In this document: positions 1 to 9,885 of the stretch, piece by piece | Position numbering within the stretch: the first letter of the stretch is position 1 | Layout of the letters: each line of letters opens with the position of its first letter | Origin: Polyodon spathula | Taxonomy: Eukaryota; Chordata; Actinopteri; Acipenseriformes; Polyodontidae | NCBI RefSeq assembly: GCF_017654505.1 | Contig: NC_054538.1 | Location: 18,423,912 to 18,487,911, forward strand | DNA: 64,000 nucleotides | Direction: 5' to 3' | Translations under genes and position numbers: made by a program | The notes under the pieces: generated by a model | The model's input: only the letters and a program-made list of their open reading frames with translations | What the model was told of the DNA's origin: nothing | Databases searched by the model: none

Positions 1-680
1 AGAGTTTGCCATAAGGCATGTGGGAGACTCTGAACTCTGAGACCAAGTGGAAGAAGATTCTATGGTCTGATGAGACCAAAATACAGCTTTTTGGCCTCAT
101 CGTTAAGCGCTATGTTTGACGCAAGCCTAACACCGCACATCATCCTGAGAACACCATCCCTACCATAAAGCATGGCGGTGGCAGCATCATGCTATGGGGA
201 AACTGCTTTCTCTGCGTCTGGGCCTGGAAAGCTTGTGAAGATAGAAGGCAAAATGGATGCAGCAAAGTACAGAGAACTCCTGGAGGAAAACCTGCTGAAG
301 TCTGCAAGAGACCTGGGACGTGGGAGAAGATTCGTCTTCCTGCAGGACAATGACCCGAAACATACAGCCAAAGACACTCTGGAGTGGCTTAAAAAAAAAA
401 AGGTCAATGTCCTGTAGTAGCCCAGTCAAAGCCCGGACTGCAATCCAATTGAGAATATGTGGAAAGAGTTGAAAATTGCTGTTCACCAAAGGTCCCAGTC
501 CAACTTGACGGAGCTTGAGCAATTTTGCAAAGAAGATTGCAAGATGTGCAAAGCTGGTAGAGACGTATCCAAAAAGACTCATGACTGTAATTGCTGCCAA
601 AGGTGCCTCTACCAAATATTGACACAAGGGGATGAAAAGTTATGCAATCATTTATTTTCTGGGGGGGGGGGGGGGGGGGA
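1..680 (+). pseudogene. Tc1-like transposase remnant, left-truncated by the window edge
   Basis: The conceptual protein carries Tc1/mariner DDE transposase landmarks in order: WSDETK from position 63 (first catalytic Asp at 69-71), [14 protein letters not shown] (second Asp at 346-348), and PIENMWKEL (catalytic Glu at 451-453). The reading frame is broken. A TGA at 117-119 sits where the family has Trp, a frameshift lies near 205, and two TAG codons stand at 415-420 in place of the usual EW before PSQSPD. The DNA after 600 matches the 3' untranslated end usual in these elements and runs into a 19-base G run at 661-679. The 5' half, with the HTH domains, lies outside the window. It is dead as a coding element. 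Family assignment is secure; the exact 3' boundary is not. Confidence 0.85.
661..679. repeat. poly-G run, 19 bases
   Basis: An uninterrupted run of 19 G residues at the 3' edge of the Tc1 remnant. It can form a G-quadruplex and is a likely site of length error in assembly. Confidence 0.95.
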
Positions 681-839
681 ATACTATATATAATCATACT
701 ACATATACACAAATTCTCCTGTGGCAGACAGTTATGCACTAATTTTCTCAGTTTTACTTCACAACCCAAATAAATTGTGGATGCCGCAGCAGCCCCAAGA
801 TCTTTATTTGCTGTAATTACTGGATGCTTTTCTTCTTAT

Positions 840-1745
840 CTCCTCTCCCTCAGACCCCCCATCAGAGACAAACTGGAACATATTTGTGCACTCATTCAGT
901 CCTTTCCAAATCAACCACACTATTTCAAAATGGGACCTTTTTGGAACATTTTTAATTTCACCATTTGCATCATCTCAAGGCAAGATCTTCATGTTCCGTA
1001 TCCTTGCTCTCTCCATGACAGTACAAAATCTTAATGCCCACATCAATATATCAACTGAAGCTCGGAAAAAAAGGATGTGGTCCTCCCTCCTGCAGCATTG
1101 GAACGGTCTTTCCCTCTTTTACAACGACTTAATTTCTTAATCAATGGTTTCTAGTGCTTGGCCTCTGGAAATACAATCTTTAGCCCTCAGAATAAATACA
1201 CAACCCTCCTCAAACTACTCCCTACAGTCGTCCTATCTTTGGTGCCCACTATAGTGGAAAAATTCACCCTATTCTTCTGTGATAAACAACCTACAATGCA
1301 TATTATTAACAAAGGCTGTTCTTCAACCCTCATTATGTAACTCCTGCACTGCCTCGTTTGGATTTCAGTTGCCAATAATTCATGTAATACATTTTCCAGG
1401 TATAACTAATAAAACTGCCGATGTTCTTGCTCGACTACAGATCTCCCGGTTCATGTCTGGTTCCCTTGGCTCATCCTTTCCCCCTGACTTTTCCTCCACT
1501 CAGCAATCTGATACTGAACTAAAGTCTTCACTTTGTAATCTCCTGCACAAAATTACATGGCCGATGCCCTTGCTCCATCCACCCTCTCCTAATACGCAAC
1601 TGGCTGGTCCACCTTCATGATATTCTGCAACCCGTCACCCTTCACCCAGGATGACATTCTCTCTTTTCTCGCTCACACAAAAGAAAAGCTGCACCTCTTC
1701 CTGGGAACTCTCAAATCTTATCTAGCTTGCATTGAAGGGTACATA
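840..1745 (+). pseudogene. DIRS-like retroelement remnant: RT tail, RNase H, start of tyrosine recombinase
   Basis: The plus-strand frames contain pieces in the order expected of a DIRS-like retrotransposon. A GKIF...ALSMTV segment lies near 979-1020, where DIRS reverse transcriptases have a GR(I/V)F motif. It is followed by INISTEARKKRMWSSLLQHWNG, split here as INISTEARK and LLQHWNG (1045-1110). An RNase H-like stretch FFCDKQPTMHIINKG begins at 1272, and ITNKTADVLAR begins near 1402. From about 1598 an N-terminal tyrosine-recombinase-like stretch follows (FTQDDILSFLAHTKEKLHL). The pieces lie in different frames with stops between them, so the gene is dead. The recombinase catalytic domain (R-H-R-Y) is not visible. 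The assignment rests on pattern memory of DIRS proteins, and the order of the pieces supports it. Confidence 0.6.
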
Positions 1746-1959
1746 AGGACTTTTTTATTTTATTGTGTTCTGTGTGTTGCGACAACTGTTTATGTCTGGT
1801 GTGTGTATTGTTTTAATTATTTTCTTTTTACATTTTGACCACTTTTTTAATTTTTAAATTGCATTCCCTGCCTCAAGATGGCTTCCTACGTACCTGCATG
1901 GACCTCTTAGAATTACATTTCCCATCATCCTCCTGCTTACATATGTAACTGAGATGGAT

Positions 1960-2395
1960 TTACCAGTGAGCACAGAGAGGGTGGCATCTCCCTGAACCAG
2001 GGGGCAACCCTACACTTTTCTCAAATCTCCATTTTCTATCACTTGTTCCCCTTGGGGGCAGCATTCATGCTCCCCATCTTAAAGGCCAATTGGTTCAGTC
2101 TCACCTCTGAGAGGGTAGTATCTCCCTGAGCCAGGGGGTAACCCTGTATTCCTTACGAAAAACTTGCTTTCATCTGTGCCAGTGTTCCTCTCTGGCCTTT
2201 GCATGTTTCATTTTCTCTTTCAAAACTCAAAGGTTGGCCATAACGATCTCCCAAAGAGTAGGAGTTCCTTGTTAGTCAGGGCGACTTCTAGTCTCTCGAA
2301 TGTATCCTCTTTCCTTCTCGTCATTTTCCCCTTGGAAGAAGTAACGCTTGCTCCTCAGCCTTGAAGGCCAATCGGTTTAGTCTCCGGAAGCCGAA
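1960..2395. repeat. degenerate two-unit duplicated block
   Basis: Two motifs occur twice in the same order. The phrase gtatctccctgagccaggg appears near 1983 and 2114 with few changes, and aaggccaat(t/c)ggttt(c/a)agtct appears near 2080 and 2364, each time after ttccccttgg. The second unit is about 150 bases longer between the motifs. The block directly follows the DIRS-like remnant, and split direct repeats are typical of DIRS termini, so it may belong to that element. No coding potential was recognised. Confidence 0.5.
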
Positions 2396-2399
2396 GGGA

Positions 2400-3071
2400 A
2401 GGCACAGAATTCCTATTCAAGTCCCAGGGCTTACTCCTCACAGCCCTTGCTCCTGTTCTGTGAATTGTTATTTGGTGCCATAATTAAAATTGAATCTTGG
2501 GAATAGTGCCAGTGCTAATGGCAGCTTTAACCTTCAAATCAAAATATTTCACTACATAACTATGGAAAGGGAAGCCATGCACTTGTGCTGTGAAAGCAAA
2601 TACATAAATAACCTTTGTGTTATCAGTGCATAGCCAGTGGTACTGATGTTTGTTGCTACAACAACAAGTATTATGGAAAAGCAGTAGTTCAAGCCCAAGA
2701 CGTGGAATAATAAATAGACTTTTACAAATTCCTGGCCTGTCAGTAGAAAAGGTAATGAAAAATCACCAATAGATTTTCCCTGAAAGGACTTGCTCTGGTT
2801 TTCAGTGCTTGCAGACCCAAGTAAAACTTTTTGAAAGATGTTTGTTTAAAGTTATTGAATGAAGCTTTTAGTAATGGAGCGTGTACCATGACCACTGCTG
2901 TCACATGTAATCTGCATCTCATCAGCACATTTTCATCTATATAACAAGAACCAAGTACATTTTCAAAGTTTCTATGGAAGGAATGTTGAACAAATAATCT
3001 TTGCTGATTTACCGCACTGATTGTTTCCTTGCTGGACAATTGATGCATATTTCACTTTACCTTAATAAACA
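2400..3071. other. no gene recognised
   Basis: AT-rich single-copy-looking DNA. A 102-codon minus-strand open frame at 2740-3048 has no family signature that I recognise and no supporting signals, so it is not called as a gene. Confidence 0.6.
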
Positions 3072-3075
3072 TTAA

Positions 3076-3362
3076 CCCTTTGGCACCAAGCCATTCTAGC
3101 GGTGCTTAAGCACCGATGACGCGCTCTCTCTTCCGAGAAAAAATAATTCACGGCAAAAATAATTCATTCAAAAAATAAGGTAATTGTCTCTGAAATCACA
3201 ATTCAATACAGATTTAGATTCAAAATCTAAAATACACATTTAGATTCAATATCTAAAATAAGAACTTGAATAGTATTTTGTTTTTTTCTTTTTCTTTTTC
3301 TTCAGATGCTTGAAAAGGACGAGAAGATGCTTGTGTCAAAAATATAATTAGTGCCCTCATTG

Positions 3363-3414
<52 letters not shown>

Positions 3415-4022
3415 GCTTCTTTTGACTTGCTATGCATGGTTGAATTCTATAACACTATGATACCAAATTATTAATTTTAAATAAAAACTACTTTTCCCTT
3501 GTTTTTTTCATACATTACCATATAAAATGTTTTACATAAGATCTGGCAATGTACTTTATGATATTTTTCTTAGTCTGCACTACTTTCATAAAATAGCTGA
3601 CAGTTCTGAAAATAGGGCAGTTTTTGGGAATTCTGGCATATAGTTCTTCAATAGTAGAAGATATCTGCAATCTGATTTATTTTTATTTTAAATCCTCATA
3701 AAACTTTTGCATCTGTCATATGCTGATCATATGATGATTTTTTATATCTAACTTGGAAAGGGTTCGAAATTGGCAGTTTAAAAATATTATTTTTCATACA
3801 TTTTTCAATTATTCTTTTGGGTGGTGCAGTTTATGTATAAAAAAATATATATAATACATTTCACAATAAAATTCATTACATCATTGGAAACCGTTACGAA
3901 AGCCCTTTCTATAGATATATTGGGTTTTAAATTTTGATGTAAGGTTGCCAAACTACAAGCGCTAAACACAAAGTGGTCATATTCAAGCCACAATATGGTC
4001 AATCTACCTAGGCATCAAAGGG
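3076..4022. mobile_element. piggyBac-like non-autonomous element with TTAA flanks
   Basis: The element is 947 bp and bounded by TTAA at 3072-3075 and 4023-4026. The left end reads CCCTTTGGCACCAAG. The right end, reverse-complemented, reads CCCTTTGATGCCTAG, sharing the first seven bases and 10 of 15 overall. TTAA target duplication plus ends beginning CCC(T) are hallmarks of the piggyBac superfamily. No transposase frame is present and the interior is AT-rich with a (TTA)n array, so it would depend on an enzyme supplied elsewhere. Confidence 0.72.
3364..3413. repeat. (TTA)n microsatellite
   Basis: About 16 uninterrupted trinucleotide units inside the piggyBac-like element. Confidence 0.97.
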
Positions 4023-4026
4023 TTAA

Positions 4027-5102
4027 TAGAAAACTTGCGAGGTTCCAGACAGGAAATCTATAGTACAAGTGTCTGGTACATTCATTGGTTACTCTAGAAG
4101 CCTATTACCAGCAAGTTCCAATTAACCTATAAGGTGTCTATATCTCATTACAATAATAACATATCATACAAAAAACAAGCATATTCCAAACTAAAAATAT
4201 AAATTCTGATGATGAACTTTACCTGGCACAGTTTTCCCGCAGTCGCCTGCACGGCTTATTTATTATATTAAACACTAAATTCATGTTGGCTGAATGCCCC
4301 ATTAAAACTTTGAAGTAAGGACTTTAATCATGTAGCACAGCCTTCTAAACCCTAACGAAATACACATGTTTAATCTACTGAACAAGCTAAATAAACTGAC
4401 AGAGAAGTAGCTTCCTATTGCTCTTTCAACTGCCGCTTAATTTAATGGTGAAAGTGTCAATATGGTCTCGCTGCGATTCCTCTTTAATTTGTGGTCATTA
4501 AATGGATAAATCAGCTCAGCCCAAGACGGATGTAATGTAATGCAACAAAAGATGGTTTGCCAAAAAAGAAAATGAATCCACCATACAGAAGATGTTTAGC
4601 ATGCACTGTACGGAATATAGATTAAAGGCATGCACTGTATCTCAAGCAATCGATTTCTTTAGTTTTGGTTTTGACAACTAGCATTGCGTAAAACATCTGA
4701 AAATAACAAAACCTTAAAGTAGCGCATTTGTGCTATCCGAACAAACTGAAATACCACTTTAATTAATTCAATCATTTGTAAGGGCCCTCTTTAACTGGAC
4801 AAGTCATGACAGTTTTCCTCACAATGTTTTTGCCGTACTTTTCAGGAAATGCGTTGCTATGCTTTTCTGATTTAGGAAGAAAAAGTCGGCCGTACCAATG
4901 CAGATTGCTCAATTCATATTAATTTAGGGGAGGAGATATTTAAGTGTTCGTGTCTGCTTACTAAGTAGGAAAAGAACAACTCTGAATATCGTGAGGAGAG
5001 CTTCATGCATTGCCATGAAGATTTAAATAGAAAAGAATTAACTTGTTGTCGTGCACATTCCGAATTATCACGCATTACTTGTTTGTGTCTCGTTACCTTT
5101 CC

Positions 5103-5103
<1 letters not shown>
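4027..5103. other. no gene; possible conserved non-coding DNA at 4400-4560
   Basis: No coding frame or mobile-element signature. The part around 4400-4560 has more balanced composition, few homopolymers and several TAAT/ATTA cores, as seen in vertebrate conserved non-coding elements. That is a resemblance only; alignment to another fish genome would decide. Confidence 0.4.

Positions 5104-5173
<70 letters not shown>
5104..5173. repeat. (CA)n microsatellite
   Basis: About 35 uninterrupted CA units. The Thr-His and Val-Cys reading frames across it are artefacts of the repeat. Confidence 0.98.
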
Positions 5174-5176
<3 letters not shown>

Positions 5177-6364
5177 GTACAAGTTTTACTATTTTAAAAA
5201 ATAGACATGCGTAACATCTAAAAGTTTTATTTAATTAAAGTAGTCTATAAATGCATATGGAAAACATGGGAACACGGGCGGTTACACTACAATACAATAA
5301 AAAACAGTGTGATCCTTAGGCCTATATGAATATAAGATTGAGAAGAAGGGGATATGTAAAAAATGCATACAAGGTTCCTGGACAGCTCCATGCACTAGCA
5401 GTTCTATAGGTGGAGTACCAGGCTGAGCATCCTAATGATCCTAATCTGCCGGTCCCTATACCCTGCCTCTGCTCCGAGAAGCCAGTGACTGCTGGTCTGC
5501 AGCTGTGGTAGAAGTGCCAGGAGCAGAATCCACTTAACACACACACATTATAATGAAACATGGATGTCTTCTAATACTATAAACATTCAGACAAAAGTCT
5601 TTATTTAAAGAGATACACGGGCGGCGCACGGCCAATTGTGCGCCACCCCCTAGCAACCCCCGGTCACGATCAGCAATGACATAGCCTTTACGGGATGCAG
5701 AGCGCCTTTACTTGATGTGAATGTGAATAGAATCATTTAGGTTTGTATTCAAACATCATCCAAGGTGGGTCACTGGCTAAAGAGTTAGTGACTTATATTA
5801 CTTTGCAGTTTGCCTAAATAGTCTTTAGTCTTTAGGCTTTTTAAGATTCTAACTTTCAGGGTTTTTTTAAAGACAAAAATTACCTCAGTAAAAATCTATT
5901 TCTAGCTATGCCCCTGGATAGCATGTGTCGACAGTGACCCTGTAAGACTCAGCTAGCATGAAATAAACTTAGCATGCCACATGGAATGCTTGCAGTCCTT
6001 CTGTAATTTAAAGTCCCCCAAACCACCTGGTCTGACAGGCTCCCTGTTTGAATAGTTGAGACAGAATAACAAGTCACGTCTCTTGACACACGCCAGCCTT
6101 CATAGCCACTGACAAAATGCACACCAAGGGTATAATATAATTTGTATGTGGCTCAGCAAAGATTAGGACAAAATATGCAGGGGACTCCTTTTATTTACTT
6201 ATTACTCTTGGAATGTTGACTTTGAAGCAACCTTCCTTTTCAATAACAAATCACATTTATTGCACTTTTTCAGTACAATTTAAAGGTACAGATCACAATA
6301 GGAGAAGCAGGATTCAACAGGAAACTCATTAATCACTAGAAATACTAATGAAGAAATCATTTTT
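5174..6364. other. no gene; GC-richer repeat-like block at 5610-5715
   Basis: Mostly AT-rich without recognised features. The segment 5610-5715 is distinctly GC-richer than its surroundings (it contains cggcgcacggccaattgtgc) and looks like a fragment of a dispersed SINE-type repeat. I could not locate clear RNA polymerase III boxes in it. Confidence 0.35.
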
Positions 6365-6450
6365 ATTGATAAACTGAAAACTCACTAGTTTAATATTGAA
6401 TTAATAAGCATTATTTATTTTTAAAATAGTGAGTTTTCAGCTTCTCTATC
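6365..6450. repeat. inverted repeat, ctgaaaactcacta arms
   Basis: The 14-base sequence ctgaaaactcacta near 6375 reappears in reverse complement (tagtgagttttcag) near 6428, with an AT-rich loop of about 40 bases. Further partial pairing (gata.../...tatc) lies outside. No terminal duplications were seen, so the origin is unknown. Confidence 0.6.
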
Positions 6451-6542
6451 GGTTAAGTCAAGATTTTGAAAGGTTTCTGTATTTCCCAAAATCTCATGAT
6501 GTTTGAGACGTTGGTACGGAAACTGAATAATATTTAGTCTTA

Positions 6543-6715
6543 AGGGCTATTTACACATAGTGTTTATTTGCTGTGTTTTCTAGGGTAAAAAAATCGAACC
6601 TATGGAATTGAATACTACCTTTCATACTTGAGCATAATCGCTGTGAAAAAAAATGTGAAATTCAGTGCGTAAAAAAAAAAAAGGTTCGATTTTTGGACGA
6701 AACGCAGCAATCACC
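6543..6715. mobile_element. small fold-back element, decayed inverted repeats
   Basis: The left side (about 6568-6600) reads tgctgtgtttt...aaaaaatcgaacct. The right side, reverse-complemented (about 6711-6681), reads tgctgcgtttcgtccaaaaatcgaacct. The arms match over about 30 bases with small indels and enclose about 80 bases. This is the shape of a decayed MITE. No clear target duplication was identified, so the superfamily is open. Confidence 0.5.
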
Positions 6716-6889
6716 ACCCTGTCCTGCGAAATGGGGATCAGTCACCTCCAAGAAAGATACTTGGCTCCAGAAATCCATGGACCCTGAAGAATGGATTACA
6801 ATGTGCCTGAGTGTGACAAAGTGCCCGCTCCTGTGTGTATTTTCTGTATATGTTGCCATATTTAAAGTATTTAATATGTGAACACGAGG

Positions 6890-7234
6890 TAGCACATAAT
6901 TAATTCACGTGCAGGGAACGGGAGAGAGCGGAGGAGAAATAGAGTTATATATCAATTGCTATTGCGTGCTGGTGGGACCAGCACAATACTTGTTTGTTTA
7001 AATTCACCGTGTTTGTTAGTGTATATCTGCTCACCGTTTGTTAAGTGTTAGTCCATTTTTGTTTGTCTATTTATTTTGGCGTAAAGTGCCGTGTCCTGTC
7101 TCCTGTTTGTTTAAACCTTTTATTTTGCAATAAACCGGCGCACGCAAGCGTCTTCATCATTTCACCTCATCTGTCCTGTCTCTGTTTATTCATTTCCTGG
7201 TTCTGACGTCTCCACTCAGCCGTCTTTGTGACAC
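6890..7234 (+). mobile_element. LTR-like cassette (putative solo LTR)
   Basis: A T- and G-rich stretch with repeated tttgttt motifs is followed by a polyadenylation signal (aataaa at 7129-7134) and then a GC-richer tail ending cctggttctgacgtct...gtgacac. The same tail, tttcctggtctgacgtcac...gacac, closes the cassette at 60270-60633. A promoter-like start, AATAAA and a shared terminus fit an LTR or a related terminal repeat. No coding interior is attached. Confidence 0.45.
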
Positions 7235-7365
7235 TGAGGTATACCGTATTCTTTTTTAAATGATCTGTTACAGAAAGATATTTAATTAAGCTGGTGTCAT
7301 AAAAGTATATCTTATAAACTCACTAAGAACCCATAACCCATTTGTGTAGATCGTTTCATGTTTCA

Positions 7366-7376
7366 TGTGTGTGTGT

Positions 7377-7421
<45 letters not shown>
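7366..7421. repeat. (TG)n followed by poly-G (31 bases)
   Basis: About 12 TG units run directly into 31 consecutive G residues, the longest homopolymer in the window. It is prone to assembly error and can form quadruplex DNA. Confidence 0.97.
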
Positions 7422-7422
<1 letters not shown>

Positions 7423-7682
7423 AAAATACTATAACGGACATGTTACATGTTTCTGTTGTATTTATTTACGTAGTTATGAAATTCAAGAGGTTATCATATA
7501 ACAAAATTAAAAGTACAGATAGGACTACCAAATGCAATCATTTCGATGCGATGCATCCTGATTTTTTTTTTTTTTTTTTTTTAAATAAACAATGTAGAAA
7601 GTAGGTGGTCAATGCATATGTAACATCAGACAGCACAGAGAATGTTTTAGATTATTAGGGAAAAATACATGTATACTAACAT
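7422..7682. other. no gene; poly-T tract
   Basis: AT-rich spacer with a T run of about 21 bases at 7562-7582. Nothing else is recognised. Confidence 0.6.
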
Positions 7683-8565
7683 ACAGTGCATATAGAAAGT
7701 TTACACCCCTTTTCAAAATGTTCACCTTTATTTGCCTTATAGCCTGGAATTAAAATGCATAAAAAAATATATTTTTTTTTCATTTACCTACATGGCCTAC
7801 CCTACAACTTCCAAGTGAAAAGAATATTATAGAAATTTGTAGAAAATTAATTAAAAATAAAAACTGAAATAGCTTGGTGTAACCAATCGTCTTCAAAATC
7901 ATACACCAAGTTAAGTGGCCTCCACCTGTGTTAAATTGTAGTGATTCACATGATTTAAGGATAAATTCAGCAGTTCCTGTAGGTTCCCTCTGCTGGGTAG
8001 TGCATTTCAAAGCAGAGCATCAAGGCGCTTTCAAAAGAACAGGACAAAGTTGTTGAAAGGCACAGATCAGGGCATGGGTATAAAAAAATATTAAAGGCCT
8101 TGAATATCCCTTGGAGCACGTCAAGACAATTATTAAGAAGTGGAAGGTGTATTGGACCACCAAGACCCTGCCTAGATCAGGCCGTCCCTCCAAACTGGAT
8201 AACCGAGCAAGAAGGAGACTGATCAGAGAGGCTACTAAGTGGCCAATGGCAACTTTGCAAGAGTTACAGGCATTTATGGGCAAACCCGGATAAAAGTGTG
8301 CATGTGACAACAATATCCCAAGCAGTCCACAAATCTGGCCTGTATGGTAGGGTGGCAAGAAGGAAGCCATTATTCAAGAAACCCCACCTTGAATCCCGTT
8401 TGAAGTATGCAAAAAAACACGCAGGAGATTCTGTAGCCATGTGGCAAAAAGTTTTGTGATCTGACAAAACTAAAATTTAACTTTTTGGCCTAAATGCAAA
8501 GCGTTATGTTTGGCGCAAACCCAACACAGTGCATCACCCAAAGAACACCATCCCTACTGTGATAT
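7683..8565 (+). pseudogene. Tc1-like element, 5' two-thirds, truncated before the catalytic C-terminus
   Basis: The left end, acagtgcatatagaaagttt, is a Tc1-type terminal repeat start. Downstream are the conserved 5' leader and pieces of the N-terminal HTH domains: a GHGYKKILK-like region out of frame near 8070, then VKTIIKKWKVYWTTKTLPR and GRPSKLDNRARRRLIR (about 8117-8230). The central region follows, up to TKI.LFGLNAKRYVWRKPNT near 8470-8525, and to an abrupt end near 8562, before the second Asp and the Glu. Stops and frameshifts occur throughout, including TGA at the WSDKT position. Compared with the sister copy at 15955-16205, this copy lacks about 55 bases of leader after gaaatagcttggt. 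The element is inactive. Confidence 0.8.
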
Positions 8566-8593
8566 ATACCAAACACAGTGCTTACCTGGATAT

Positions 8594-8640
8594 TGCAGTG
8601 GCGTCATTTCAGCAAAATCTTTGGGGGGGGGGGGTGGAAC
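8594..8640 (+). repeat. hAT-type terminus-like sequence with poly-G
   Basis: CAGTGGCGTCATTTC at 8596 resembles hAT terminal repeats (CAGTGGCG...). It is followed within 15 bases by a run of 12 G. No matching right end was found, so this is a weak call. Confidence 0.3.
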
Positions 8641-9850
8641 ACTGATTACTTAGGTACTCGTCGTCATCAAAGCACTTGGTTTTCATCAATGGGAACCACT
8701 GACATTGCGTTAATCTTAAATCTACCGAATAAACACAAATTCCTTACGCATGTTTTAATTAACAAAGCACCTATACAACAACACTTCACACGTGAACAAC
8801 AAAATCCAATAGAACAGATGCAAATATTTTACAAAATTAACACAAACACGTGCACTTATCTGATCCAGTTACGTATCCACAAGCAACACCCACACGATTT
8901 ATTCAAGATCCAACAGTTTACAGCTTTGCTTACTGTATTCTACAACTGCATGCTTTGTTAAAGGGACAGCAGCAAATTAGCTATTACAAGAAATGGGAGC
9001 GTACTCACACTGATATCAATGGTAGTACAGCTTTTAAAATACATGAAGGGCCTTCAGCTACAAGACAACAGTTCAGTATCCACAGAAACGAAGAAATCAT
9101 TAAATAAATATCACATTACACTACTTTATTTTCCCCGTAGTGAATTAATCACCCCAGCACTACAAAATACATATTAGCAGATTAATAAACAGAATGCTAA
9201 CAACCCTGTCAATAATTAATGTAATTATAATATTACTTCAGGTCGTGGTTGTTTAGGGGGTATTTCCAATTGCTAATAAAGCTGCTAACATGGAGCTGTT
9301 CTTTAGAGGATCTTATACAGAAAAGCAAACATGGTTTGTGAACTGTTTGCAAAACATGTAAAGAATGAAACTATAGCTATTTTTTTTTTTTTTTTTTTGA
9401 TGTGAGTGCATGTTTGTGTATTTGTGTAAGTTTTGTAATTTAAGTTACTGTTAGGTCCTACCATTTATTAGCACAATAAATCAAATAAAACGTTTTATAG
9501 TAATTAAATATATCTAGTTAGCCTATCTGCTGTATGTGTTTGTCTTGGTCGTGCTGTTTGTTCAGTAACTTGTTTACATTGTGTTTATACTTGAAAGCCT
9601 CCTCCTTGTTCTGATGTGATGTGCCTGTTGTTTCTATGATATTTTAAATAAAGCTACTGGAAGTAATCAAACTACTTCTAGTTGTTTAATTTTAACTTGT
9701 CTAGTTGCTATTGTGGTTTCTGTATTGCTGCCAACAGCAAACCCTATTCCCGATCAGGTTAAGGAAATCTCTGACTCATTCTGATTTCCCGTAAACATAG
9801 CATGTTGAACCAGATGTTTTGCAATTCTCATACTTTTTCTTTCTCTTAAG
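8641..9850. other. no gene recognised
   Basis: AT-rich DNA with a poly-T run near 9380-9398. The overlapping open frames at 8578-9107 show no domain or codon signature and begin inside the poly-G repeat, so they are not called. Confidence 0.5.
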
Positions 9851-9885
9851 GCTTGAGGTTTGGGGACGTCATCGCCCACCCCCAA
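9851..9885 (+). other. candidate 35-nt microexon
   Basis: A GC-rich 35-base segment sits between a strong acceptor-like tract (tactttttctttctcttaag, ending at 9850) and a near-consensus donor (CAA|GTAAGTAAC at 9886). One frame is open and reads LRFGDVIAHPQ. Length and composition stand out from the AT-rich flanks. No partner exons were identified, so this could be chance. Confidence 0.3.

Noticed and set aside
187..769. 146- and 121-codon minus-strand frames at the left edge
   Set aside because: Antisense shadows of the Tc1-like transposase remnant.
4914..5214. 85- and 69-codon frames made of Val-Cys or Thr-His
   Set aside because: They are translations of the (CA)n array.
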